Assembly: GCA_944548615.1 (NCBI GenBank)
Contig: OX155980.1
Location: forward strand, 64,613,595-64,677,594
DNA length: 64,000 nt
Direction: 5' to 3'
Source of the DNA: Micropterix aruncella
Lineage: Eukaryota; Arthropoda; Insecta; Lepidoptera; Micropterigidae
A program made the translations under genes and the position numbers. Below are positions 21,129-31,599 of this stretch, one piece after another (position 1 is the first letter of the stretch; every line of letters begins with the position of its first letter). The notes under the pieces were generated by a model. That model was given only the letters and a program-made list of their open reading frames with translations. It made no database searches and was not told where the DNA came from.

Positions 21129-22560
21129 ATCTCACTGACCTAATCTTTTCGGCGCTAATTACGAAAAATGTTGATAGCAATAACGAAATGAAATAGATAA
21201 GTAGTAAAGCATGGGAAAGATACTGTTTTGAAATTTCCCTGTTTTGTCAGCGTCGTTTTTTTCTTCGAGTTTTAAAGTTATGAAATTGAAACTTATTGCC
21301 TGAACCTAACAAAATAGTGGATGAAAAACGATCCACTTTAGGCACCCTAATAATTAGACAAAGATCATTGATTTTTCTCTTCTGTCTGTTGGGACAGGTG
21401 GAAGTTCTGTGACTATACTTAATAAGCTCATATAGTTAAAGCCATATAGGTCTTTGCAGCCACCTCTCCGTATTCTGATACAGACAGAGGCCAAATTCAC
21501 AGTCGCTATAGTCTAATATCGCGATGATCGGTGCGTTATCTGCTAGAATCGAGTATAATATTTTCATCGATCTGTTTGGGAAAACTCGAGTATTGCTTAT
21601 AAAAAACTCGTTATACTCTCGCGCTAGTTATAGGTATATGTGAATGTATATTGTAAATCATATTGCTGGCTCAAAATAAATTGCCCATACATTTATGGTA
21701 AATCAACGTTACAGAGGCGATTACTTTAACAATCTGTTCCTCGTTGTTATTCCACTTTGTTCCCCCTGGTGTTCAGTAAATTGGACATCGTTAGACCATT
21801 GACGTTTTATCCTCGTGTGTACTGACCCTACTCGTCCAATTGGCAATTGAATTCTTCATTCACATGTTATTAGGATGCAGCCTCAAAGGGGGGTAATAAT
21901 ATAATGTTTGAAAATAAAGAGCGACGGAGTGACTTCGCTAGAGTAATCCCCTCCACCAGTGAGTTCAATATCATCATATCATAAAGTTCCGTCTCCTCTA
22001 GCTGAAGGTTTGTTTTGATGTAATGGCAATTGTTGCTGGTTTAACAGGCTACGTTTATTAAGTGCTTAGAAAATTGACTGAAGAATTCGGCCAACGGGGC
22101 GCGTCGTCAAGGTGCAATCTGGGTATGGAAGAAGAGACACATTCTTGGAAATTCGGTTCTGAAGGAACATTTAAAGGTATAACAGTGTGCCTTTTCTGCA
22201 CAGGAGTATTGCCGTAGTAATTTTTAGCGACATATTGCGGCACACATCGTGGCTACTGTTTCAAAATATGAATTCACATTAACATTAGAATAAATACATC
22301 GATGACATGTAATACTCATAATCTATCTAGGAAAATTCTGAATTAAATATGTAGTTTTTTCTTCCATAAAATATCATAAATTGATTCATTCTCTTTATTA
22401 ATGAGCTGATTCACTTTGTTTTACTTTAGATTAGTCGAACTGTGATAAACAAAGTCCCAAGTTCCTTCTAATGTTGCCTGAATTCACTTTCAGAATAGGT
22501 TATACAATTAGTCCTGAGTATGACGGGACTACGTTAACATATATATTTACATCGCTGGTT
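21129..22560. other. Unassigned sequence
   Basis: No coding motif, repeat array or RNA gene recognised. The minus frame 22,243-22,058 has no motif. Confidence 0.45.
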
Positions 22561-22570
22561 CAAAGACAAA

Positions 22571-22631
22571 CAAAGAGACCAGTCCCAAATACAGCCAAGC
22601 CCCAGGGCTTGGCTGTATTTGCAACTCTTTG
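22571..22631. repeat. 36-bp near-perfect palindrome with outer arms
   Basis: CAAATACAGCCAAGCCC (22,586-22,602) and its exact complement (22,605-22,621) are separated by only CA. Further out CAAAGAG (22,571-22,577) pairs with CTCTTTG (22,625-22,631). A 17-bp perfect stem with a 2-base loop is unusual because such palindromes are normally lost quickly. Confidence 0.85.
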
Positions 22632-22639
22632 TAGTAAAG

Positions 22640-22969
22640 TTTGAAAGATTCCTGAAGCCCGACTCTACGATTTCCAAACGAAAGCCCTAGGGGAAAAAAT
22701 GGTTGCGGGAGAATTAGGAGAAAGCCACCAGATCGCTGCTTCTAGCACTCAAGACCTACCCGCAGACGTCTAAATTATGTGATTAAATAATTCCATGAAG
22801 TATATGTTGAAACATTAGAAGAAACAGAATATACCTCACATTGGTGAATTAACACAGTAGAGTAAGAGGTAATGAAGAACCAGATATACTTGCAAAGCAG
22901 GGATGGTCACATCCACCATTCGGGCCGGGGCCCACTTTGCCACTGGCAGAGGGATGTACGATGGCCGCC
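22640..22969. other. Unassigned sequence upstream of the relic
   Basis: Probably still part of the same retroelement, but no motif could be read here. Confidence 0.35.
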
Positions 22970-23395
22970 TTGTGTCAAAGAATGGATAAACCACAGGTGG
23001 AGAGGATCAAGCCCGAGGCAAACAAAAAAGGCCTATAAGGAACCCACGCTACGACTAACATCGGTTTACATCTTGAGGAAAACGGTGGGCCTTCTGACTG
23101 GGCACTGCCGACATAGCAAACATACATATGCTAACACAATGAATAATCGATTACTATGTTTGCAGGGATTGAAGATTGAAATATGATTCGGCTGAGCATG
23201 TTATATCAGCCCGGCATTGGATGTAACCTAAGGAACGGGAAAAAAATTGGCACATATGAGGCTGTTATGGAAGATGTGTGCGGCTTCCGTCCATCGTGCA
23301 TTCTACGACTTATCTCCAAAGTGAACTGGTTGCAAGATCTATATCATGGACTGGTGGCCAATAGATATAAAGGAGGGAGTAAGCAACAATGGCCC
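22970..23395 (+). pseudogene. I/R1-type polyprotein C-terminal relic
   Basis: The plus frames read SPRQTKKAYKEPTLRLTSVY, ILRKTVGLLTGHCRHSKHTY, then, in another frame, YDSAEHVI and, later, LRNGKKIGTYEAVMEDV and ISKVNWL. RQTK, LTGHC-L-H and the -SAEH- motif belong to the end of RNase H and the cysteine-histidine region behind it in I/R1-type elements. Two or more frame changes and a missing cysteine show decay. Its upstream RT was not found nearby. Confidence 0.62.
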
Positions 23396-23399
23396 TGAT

Positions 23400-24128
23400 C
23401 TGATCAATTATCATTCAATTTTATCATCATCAACATCCTTCGTCTTGTCTTAGTCTTAACTCGAAATTCGAGTTATTGTCTTAACTCGAATTTCCTAAAA
23501 TGCTTGTATTACCTACGCTGCGGAATTCTCAGCGCGTGAAACATGTCAAACTCGCCTTTATTCTCTCCACCAGTCTTATTCTGCAATAGAGATTTTTTGG
23601 CGTGTGTCCCGTCGACCTGTACGGAAGCCGAGCATAGAGAGTGCTGTGTCTCAATTATTTGCTCTTCATCGAGACGAATTATTTTAATGCAGCGATCTTC
23701 AAACTCCGTTTAATTTTAAATAAACTCTTTTACTCGACTCGTACTAACTTCTGAATAAATTAATGGCAAGGCAAACATGAAAATCATGAATAATTTATAA
23801 ATTAAATAACGTTTGTAAGCAAGAAAATAAAATAAAATATACACCGGGAGCAGTGATAGGCACGAGTGTTCACAAGACTCATCCAAACATCATCTCGAAT
23901 AATTCGAGTCGAGACTGCTATTAGCCTCGTCTCGTCTCAAGTCTCAGCTAAGTATTTAATTTAGGCACTTCCTATATCGCAGACAAAGTTCACTTACGTA
24001 TGGGAAACTCCCAGTTGAATTGATTGACAATGGTAAGACCAAGAAACTACGATTCCTTGCTTTAACTTATTTTTTCATTATGAGCAAATAAAGTTGGCAA
24101 ATCTATCAACCATCTATAGTTAGTCGAG
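23400..24128. other. Unassigned sequence
   Basis: A tandem near-palindrome (AACTCGAAATTCGAGTT and a second partial copy) occurs at about 23,458-23,494. Nothing else is recognised. Confidence 0.4.
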
Positions 24129-24129
24129 A

Positions 24130-24848
24130 AATTCATGTCAGTAGTTTATTTTTAATTAGGGAAATTTGTCTGGTTGAACCAAATGCATGCGGTATTGAAT
24201 GCACTATTAGCCTTATGGCTTAGGTCAACAAGACTTTTATAATTTACGAGAAAGCTGGTGTCATCAGAATATAAGATTGCATGAAAATTTTGTGGTATTC
24301 TTTTATTTATTAATGCCATTAATAAATAAAAGAAGAGTGAAGGTCCAAGGATGGAACCCTGTGGAACCCTGAAAGATAGTTTTTTGTTATTCATCTCGAA
24401 CTCTCTATTTCAACAACTTGTGTACGATTAGATAGATATGATTTGCTAAGATCATGCGCATTACTGCGTATGCCATAGGCGTTTATCTCATGAAGGAGAA
24501 TGGAATGATAAACCGATTCAAAAACTGTATAGATCGCAAAAAATACAAAGGGGTTGTAGGGAAGCATCAAGCGCTGCATGACAACAGTTTATTAGCTCAG
24601 TGATAGCCATAGTCGTAGACATAATTACCCGAAATTCAAATTGATATTTGCTGAAAAATAAATCAAATTGCAAAGTCGATTAAATAATATTTTTTTATGG
24701 AATTTTAGAAATGGCTGCAAATAAAGAAATTGATGTATAGTTTTTCGCATTATTTTATGACCTTTCTTATGTACTGGCAGGGTCTTTGCATTCTTCATTA
24801 AATTTGTTTTTTTTTTTTGTACAGTTGTTGAAGATATCAATAAGCGTT
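24130..24848 (-). pseudogene. CR1/L2-group reverse transcriptase relic
   Basis: The minus frames give KTLPVHKKGHK and ILFNRLCNLIYF (24,840-24,625), FESVYHSILLHEINAYGIRS and LSKSYLSNRTQVVEIES (24,579-24,391), then FRVPQGSILGPSLFF and LYSDDTSFLVNY (24,394-24,152). These are successive RT motifs; the palm box is YSDD instead of YADD. Three frames and missing linkers make it a pseudogene. It resembles the RT at 34.5-35.7 kb in the TQVVEI and VPQGSILGP motifs. Confidence 0.75.
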
Positions 24849-24858
24849 TAGGAAATTA

Positions 24859-25660
24859 GGGGCCATTTGCATATTAAGTTATCAGGTTTTTGGGATTTTT
24901 GACCTCCTGCTCCTCCGCCATGTCAATAGACGTAATCAGCGGCCTGACCCCCCCCCCTCCTCCAAGATAACCTCCTCAGTGTTTGTATTTGAAGTGTTTG
25001 AAGACGGTAGGTGGAAAAAAAACATTTTAGAATGCGTTTAAAAATGTACTTTATTAATTCAAAGTAATTACAAGTTCTCAAACTAAGAGTTTGAAATTTT
25101 GTAATTTGAGTTTGAGATGGTACAGTTTGAGATCTGTAAAATAAACCAAGGGTTTATTTTACATCTGTCTGCCAATCTGTCTGCCAATCTGCCAATCTGT
25201 CGACCGCAGCGGCTTTTAAGATAGCATTAAAGAGAAAAAAATATAAGGATGCATTTAAAAATATAAATAGAAATAGAAAACGCTTTGGCGCAAGAACTGA
25301 GAAACTCCATGTGTAAATCCGCCATAGTTGATGCGCCACACGAGCTTGGTAATGTTTCCGCGATGGAGTTGGAGCGTGCAACGCGCTAGGCCAGAGTTGC
25401 AGCCGTGCCGCCGTCACGCAGAGCGGCCACCGGCTGCTAGCGCGCGCAGGAGCAGGTCCCGGGACACTCAATCGCAGACGAGCGCGCAGACTATCAAGCA
25501 CATCGCGCGTGCCCGCGCACGTTAGACCAAAAAAATTGCCATGCGGTGACCAAAGTTGATTACGTAATCAGGACGGGCACCCCCCACCCCACGTAATCAA
25601 GCGTAAGCCTCAGCTCCAACTCCCCTCCCCGCGGTGATTACATAATATGTGGACGTCCCC
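24859..25660 (-). mobile_element. 0.8-kb inverted-repeat DNA element, copy 1 (Harbinger-like)
   Basis: The ends are GGGGCCATTTGCATATTA on the left and the complement of GGGGACGTCCACATATTATG on the right, flanked by TTA on both sides (24,856-24,858 and 25,661-25,663). A second copy in the opposite orientation lies at 55,363-56,159. Three-base TA-containing duplications fit the PIF/Harbinger type, but no transposase is encoded, so the class is inferred. Inside is a GC-rich block (25,380-25,520), then on minus an ATG that starts MEFLSSCAKAFS, and a short CTGCCAAT tandem repeat (25,166-25,200). Confidence 0.78.
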
Positions 25661-25663
25661 TTA

Positions 25664-27060
25664 CCGTATTCTTTACTAGACTAGACTTGACAGTGTACAT
25701 ACTGCACAGTGCGCAAAAATGTCGTAGGAAGTTTTCGATTTTAACGATTGAAGACTCTTGTCAAATGTCATTGGGTGTTATTAAATACAGGAAGATCGAG
25801 TCTGGAGTTTATGAAAAAGCTGCTATAAAGCTAACTTTATTTAATTTTACACTTTTTACACAATTATAAAAAAAACAATATAAAATATCATTAAGCACTA
25901 AATGGATATATTCACTACAAGTACGTGGCTTACTTCTGCCTACTTGATTAATAATTGCATACCCATGGTCTTTATCTTATCAGTCATATTTCTTTAGATT
26001 TATTAAAGTTGGATTTAGATTATTTATTCAAGTCCAATATAAAGTACTTATTTGCAAATAAGTGTTTATAAATAAGGTGTCTGTGTTATCCACCTGTCTA
26101 GTGATAACCGTTATTTTCAACTCAAGTTGTTTTTTGATATCCATCGTTGCCCTTTCTGATAGTGTGATGTTATTTCGAGAAAAAACTACAATCTGTACTT
26201 ATCGTGTATTAATAAAAATCAATATTTAGGTACTTTCTACCGGTATTTGAAGTCGCAAATCGACAAAGTAAATACTAATTATTTTTTCACAATTTTGCTT
26301 ATAATAACTAGATGGCGCAAAATATGTTCTGCAACGTCAAAATACAAGGTTTAGGTCATTGGTTATTGACGTTAGCTTCCAATCCACTATTAGTTGCTTC
26401 TTTTATGCCATTTATGATATTATTTAATTTAATGGAGTCAATTGTTGTATACAGAAAATAAAACAATACGTGAGGCTCAGCCTGGGCTTCGAACCGGGAA
26501 CCTCTTGTTTCGGATCTAGCCCTTTCATCATTTGACTACTGCGCCGGTGTTTCCGTTTTACTTATATTTCTATTAATTCCGTATTATGATTATTAGCGGC
26601 AAAAACGAAATTTTTGTTTCCGATTACCTTCGTGTTTTAATTCCATTAATCTTATTTGAAAAACATTACTTGAATGAAAAATTTTCTCTTTACACAAACA
26701 CAATTGAATATAATGATGATAAAGCTTTGGTCAATTTACAACAAGTTATGTAAATGTAGTTTTTGTTATCTTCACTATCTTAAATCAATATGCACCATCT
26801 TTTAGGGCCCCAATTGTGTACATCGTATGGGTCTGCAAACTTATTTTATTTTTTTAGCACTGGATCTCCATTTTAAAACGGTTTTAAAACCTTCGAGGCC
26901 CGAGGAGAAATGTGAATTCTTTTTTTAAACTTTTACAAAAGAAAAGCATTATCTTCTTTTTGTTTCGGGTTCTTGGGTAAATGGAAAAGCTTATGATGAA
27001 ATAGGTATGTTTACAAATTTATAGGAAATTCGGATATCGGTCGATTTTTTCTAAGTCTTG
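25664..27060. other. Mostly unassigned sequence with one tRNA-like patch
   Basis: Apart from the tRNA-like patch at 26,471-26,552 I see no motif or repeat. Confidence 0.45.
26471..26552 (-). repeat. tRNA-derived SINE head or tRNA pseudogene
   Basis: On minus the sequence has an A-box-like GGCGCAGTAGTC and, about 45 bases later, a B-box GGTTCGAAGCCC. The anticodon arm does not pair well, and the acceptor ends do not match, so I do not call a functional tRNA. A tRNA-derived SINE head is the likelier origin. Its body and tail were not defined. Confidence 0.45.
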
Positions 27061-27077
27061 AAACCAAAAATCCAACA

Positions 27078-27803
27078 GTAGTAGGGCGGTGTCGACTACA
27101 GCGGGCGAACCCGTCACCCCAGGCTGGTAAACAATATGTGATCGCCGTGGAATGAACGTAAAAGACTTAGAGACAAGACAATCTACTGTCTAGCTACACC
27201 GACAAGCCCGTTAGAGGCCAACGCCTTACGGCGAGGCACCGGGAAAGGTAACCAGCGGTTAGCGTCGCCCCATAACTACCAGTTTTGATAGGACATCTCC
27301 GTCTAGAGTTAACCTTCAGGATACCTCCGTCCTTCCGACTGGTTACGGGTCCGAAGTCTCTACCTGCTGTATTAAAGCGGTAATTCAATTTGAATTTATC
27401 GCGGACCTGGGCGTCCTTTGCCCGTAGTGCCACACGGGAACGGGTGGCTCAAGGTCATTTTAAGAGTGCCATGACAGCAGGTCAAAATCCATCGCCGCTG
27501 CTTAGGTTATAGTATATTTACATAGTCTCCAGAATCCTTCAGCAATTCCGGCACTACTGGACGGTGTGCAAACCGTCCAGTAGCGCCGGAATGCAATCCC
27601 ACCATTAGAGATCGGTCCATCAGCTTGTGAGGTCTGAGACGCGAGAGTCTTACCCGGGGTAGCCTTCCGCACGAGGAGGCTTCTGAATAGGAGCTGAATC
27701 GTGAGTTGAGAATATAATGGATATAATCCGATATAAAATCCGAGAATATAATGGATCTTGTGGCCCAAGCTGCACGAAACCGTTCGCTACCACCAAAAAA
27801 ATA
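27078..27803 (+). repeat. Dispersed repeat family A, copy 2, between 17-bp direct repeats
   Basis: AAACCAAAAATCCAACA occurs at 27,061-27,077 and again at 27,804-27,820. The 726 bases between begin with a motif shared with other family A copies (GTCGACTACAGCGGGCGA) and end in an A-rich tail (ACCACCAAAAAAATAA). A long exact direct repeat plus A-rich tail is the mark of retroposition. Several open frames (27.2-27.8 kb minus) are not shared in a protein-like way. It contains a strong hairpin at 27,548-27,589. Confidence 0.75.
27548..27589. repeat. Strong hairpin inside family A copy 2
   Basis: CTACTGGACGGT (27,554-27,565) pairs exactly with 27,572-27,583 around the loop GTGCAA. After one mismatch CCGGC (27,548-27,552) pairs with GCCGG (27,585-27,589). 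In copy 4 (about 61.19-61.21 kb) the right arm is recognisable but the left is not, so this fold is not conserved across copies. Confidence 0.8.
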
Positions 27804-27820
27804 AAACCAAAAATCCAACA

Positions 27821-28902
27821 ATGCAGCATTGTGTTAATTTGTCAGTAGAAATTGTAATTTGTCTATTCATTCGTATTTAGGAGAAACGAGTTGACAGTAA
27901 GTTTGGCGGGCTATTTCTTTTTTCGTTGATTAGCATCACTGTTTGGGGATCTTCTTAGTCGATAGACTTCCTATGTTTTTTAATCAGATTAATAGCGCAA
28001 CTTGAAATATGCATGTACACTAAGTATTTACATATTTTTAGCGACTTGTAGTTTTCTAAATAAAAGATCTTACATCTAGGTTGGTTTGAGATCGGCGATC
28101 GGACCAAATTTACCGGCGGCGCAGGGTCTCGGTGGCGAACCGGCGCAACGCACACGACTTATAGACAGCTTAAATATTTAATTTTATACAAAATGGTGTC
28201 ATATGAAATTTATAAATTTACCTAATTGTTTTTTTAAGCATATACATTTAATTTAACTATTGTAATTGGAATAAAAAAAATGTTTATATTGGATTGGTTG
28301 CATTACTTTAACTTCTTAAAATAAAAATAATATTTTCAATAGTAACATGTGAAACTTTGGATGCTACTGTGCAACTGTGAAACTGTGAAACTCTGTTTTC
28401 CCAGAAAAAATATTTCGTTAGATAACACCATCGATTATATAGGTATTAATAAATGATAACACCTTCATTCACTCACCTCTTTAATTATGGCTATTAGTTT
28501 TTCAGTAAAATTCAGTAAAAGAATAAATTTAAAAACATATCGACAGTTTCAGAAACTCTTATATGCCTCCTGCATTCTAGGGCGTCTGCTCGCTCACGTA
28601 TGTCACATCCTATCGACTGTGATCACGAAACGAATTCCGATTGGCACTTCACCGACTAAGTCCGATATAAATTTAATATCTGCTTCACTAACGTTAAAAA
28701 CAGTTTAGTGTATGTAATCTACATACCAATTTCATTATAATTATATATTGAGTTACCTATACTTATTTTCAACCAGTCCTAAAACCCGAATTTAATGTGC
28801 TGGCTTTATATAATTTATTTAAATAAATTAATTTATTTAAATGACCGGCAAAAGGCCCTTACCGTGAGAGTGATATTAGTATTTTTACAAATTATATCCA
28901 TA
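27821..28902. other. Unassigned sequence
   Basis: A GC-rich patch at 28,086-28,150 stands out from AT-rich surroundings, without motif. The plus frame 28,487-28,708 has no recognisable domain. Confidence 0.4.
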
Positions 28903-28949
28903 TGGCTACCTATACATATATATTAAAAGTATATATGAATAGGTAGCCA
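28903..28949. repeat. 20-bp-arm hairpin
   Basis: TGGCTACCTATACATATATA (28,903-28,922) pairs with 28,930-28,949 with one mismatch, around the loop TTAAAAG. It directly precedes the Helitron-like repeat that starts near 28,995. Confidence 0.8.
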
Positions 28950-28994
28950 CAGACCCAATGGTACGACATAAACAAGCAATTATACCGTAATACG

Positions 28995-30146
28995 TATAGT
29001 GGTAGTCGGATTTGCAAAGTAAGTCGGAGAATAAGCGGTCGAACGAAAACGTTTATAACTAACGCTGCCTTAACGATGAGAATGATTAAGTTCTAGAGAA
29101 AAGTTGTAGAGCTTGATAATGCCTACAAAAAAGTCAGCGACAGCATATGTCTAACTTTTATATTCAAGTCACAAAAAGTAGTATTTTATATTAAAAAAAA
29201 ATATACGTGTGGCACTCGGGGACTGCCGCGGTAAAGCTATTGCATAGCATTTTCAACAACTCATGCAATTATAATTATTTATTTATTTTATTTTGTCTGA
29301 TATCAGATAACTGCGCTCTATCGGAAAACGTTGATATTATTCCGAATCATTTGCGGCTGCGGAAGCAAATGATTTGGAATAATTTAAACGTCTTCCGATA
29401 GAGCGCCGCGCACGATTTTTTTACTCGATTAAGCAAAAAAAACGGATTATTCGGAAAAAATCGTAGATAAAAAGATAGATAATTAAATTATCTTTAAAAT
29501 GGTGCTGGTTTCATAATAATACGCCAGATAGTATTTGCGTAGTAGTCGTTTTTGTGTTCGGTTAGACCTAATTTCAGAAATTAATTACACTATGTAATAT
29601 AAACAAAATCTAAAATATTCAAAGCTAAGAATATTAGGAAAATGTTCTCGTTTAACATATATTTTTTTCGAATCGTAAGCAGTACTCGTTTAGACGTAAT
29701 TATCAGTTTAAAATCATTAATATTCGTTAAGAAATTTCTTCATTCGGTCGCCGCGCTGGCCTAGGCCCGCGATAAAAGCTATGCAATAGCTTAAAAATAA
29801 TTTAAATCGTTAGGTTATGTTTATTGGTCATATTATCAACAATTATGAATTCATATCAAAATAAGTAAATTTATCGTCTCAAGTATTTAAAACAAAAGAC
29901 TTTTCTCTTTTACTGCATAATATAATTTCCCCTTTACTGCACAAATGGTTAAAGAGATAAGACACTCACAAATAAGACACTCACAAGAAGACACTCACAA
30001 ATAACGTTAATATAGTCAAATTGGCATGCAAATGCATACATACATATGCAGTAAATATCTAACCCTTCTTTTGGCAGTCGAGAAATAAATCATAGCACTC
30101 AGTACTAACCGAACCACACTCAACAAAGTGGACACGGGTCAGCTAG
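28995..30146 (+). repeat. Helitron-like repeat family D, copy 1, with insertion
   Basis: 28,998-29,165 is nearly identical to 62,346-62,514, and 29,840-29,945 continues the same repeat (62,515-62,610). The copy ends in GGGTCAGCTAG followed by T (30,143-30,146), a Helitron-type 3' end. The usual 5' head (TCTATACTAATATTATAAA) is missing here but present in the 62 kb copy. A 0.67 kb insertion separates the two matching halves. Confidence 0.7.
29167..29838. mobile_element. 0.67-kb insertion with long inner palindrome
   Basis: This block is absent from the matching repeat at 62.5 kb; ATATT at both junctions may be a target duplication. Outer inverted motifs AAGCTATTGCATAGC (about 29,234) and GCTATGCAATAGCTT (about 29,778) and an inner 42-base inverted pair (29,313-29,354 with 29,365-29,406, 4 mismatches) show a fold-back DNA element with no coding content. 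The exact ends are uncertain by about 10 bases. Confidence 0.65.
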
Positions 30147-30169
30147 TCATTCTATAAAGGTCTATTGTT

Positions 30170-30310
30170 ACAAAACATAATGAGTGCCGCGCAAGGACCA
30201 GATGGTTTATTGCCTGAAGTTTTACTTAGGTGGCTTATTACCTGAGTTTTATTTAATTTAGGTGGTTTATTACCTGAGATTTACATTTATTACCTGAGCT
30301 TTTATGGAGT
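30170..30310. repeat. TTATTACCTGAG short repeats
   Basis: TTATTRCCTGAR occurs four times with 35-base-scale spacing that shrinks to the right. The first copy sits in a stretch reading SAAQGPDGLLPEVLL on plus, which resembles the GPDG motif of RT, so this may be an expanded scrap of an RT gene; this is a weak suggestion. Confidence 0.4.
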
Positions 30311-30339
30311 TAATCTTTTCTATTTCGGTTAGTCTGAGC

Positions 30340-31034
30340 TCGTCATTGTTACAGTGAAGACATTAAAATGGGTAAAGGACACGAAATTAGCAGTGAAACT
30401 CGTTGTGGCATAGTTATTTTACACAACGAAGGCAAATTTGAACGAGCGATTGCCTCTCAACTTAAGTTGTCGAAGACTTGTGTTCATAACACAATAACCC
30501 GATACAAAGAGAATGGCAATAATCAAGATCGTTCGCGATCGGGAAGGCCGAGAGCTACCACTTCTAGCAAGGATAATTTCATCGTCGTTACCAGCAAGCG
30601 GAATAGATGCCTAACAGCACCAGAAATCAACGCAGAAGTGAACAAATCCCGATCTAAACCTGTGTCATTGACTACAGTAAAAAGAAGATTAAGAGATGCT
30701 AAGTTATTTGGTCGCGTTGCCGTTCGAAAGTAGTGGTTTTCGAACGGAAAAATAGCTGGAAAAATATTTCACAAGATACAATCGACAAAGTGATTGCTCG
30801 TATGCCAAGACTAGTGAAAAAAGGTAATAAAATTCAAGGGAGGGTTTTTTGACGAAAAATCTGATTAAAATATGAACGGCATTTTTAATGTAAATTATTG
30901 ATATTTTTTGTTTTCTTCTCGATGTATGTGTAAATAAGTATTTTAATTTATAATAAAACCTCTTGATTCGTATTTTGAGTTTTATTTCATTTCCTTCCTT
31001 TATGTAGGTGGTCTCAAAATTTTAGCCGGCAGTG
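30340..31034 (+). mobile_element. Tc1-type transposon remnant
   Basis: The right end GTCTCAAAATTTTAGCCGGC runs to CAGTG at 31,034, followed by TA, as expected for a Tc1/mariner terminus. I could not find the matching left inverted repeat between 30,150 and 30,368, so the element is truncated on the left or the terminus is too diverged. Confidence 0.65.
30368..30870 (+). pseudogene. Tc1-type transposase, N-terminal part with broken remainder
   Basis: The first 121 codons read MGKGHEISSETRCGIVILHN, SKTCVHNTITRYKENG, SGRPRATTSSKDNFIVV, CLTAPEINAEVN and VSLTTVKRRLRDAKLFGRVA. This is the bipartite helix-turn-helix DNA-binding region with the GRPR hook of Tc1-type transposases. The frame stops at 30,731. 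Then only a scrap of the C-terminus is present (SQDTIDKVIARMPRLVKK, about 30,768-30,820). The whole catalytic DDE domain is deleted. The start ATG fits the family. Confidence 0.85.
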
Positions 31035-31039
31035 TATAC

Positions 31040-31599
31040 TATATGAAAAACACCCTAAATGCCATTTTGTAAGTTTACTAGGTTTGCACTAATATTGGTC
31101 GATTTTTTGTGGTTATTATTTATTGCTTAAATATTTTACTGAAAAACTAATGAATTTTGAAGCATTATCTATGCAAAGACTAATGTGCTTATACCGTGAT
31201 ACTCCTATGTTTAAAACTAGAACAACGTTTTTAAATAAATTAGATTAGCAAAGTTCATAGAAAATATTTTTAAATAAACAATATTTTTTGTAGTAACGAC
31301 TTCAGTCATACTTTATACTGGATTACAATCGCCACATAGGTATGTAAATTTCGATAAACAAATATCCCCCCACATTTTTACCCCTAAGGAATAGGTTACC
31401 CGAACAATACAATAAAACGCGTCCGGGGAGCAAGTAACCAGCCGTAGTCATTAAAAACTCAAGTAAAATTATCGGCAAATAACTTTCAAAGAGTTAATCT
31501 TTTCCGTATAATTACCTACCATGAGTTAAAGTTCAGGCGAATGTCGTGAGTACATTTTTTTAAATTTATTTTGTTGTGTGGGGCTTTTCTAAGGTCTTT
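31040..31599. other. Unassigned AT-rich sequence
   Basis: Nothing recognised. Confidence 0.45.

Noticed and set aside
22571..22631. Bacterial-style transcription terminator
   Set aside because: The context is eukaryotic, and there is no T run or upstream gene.
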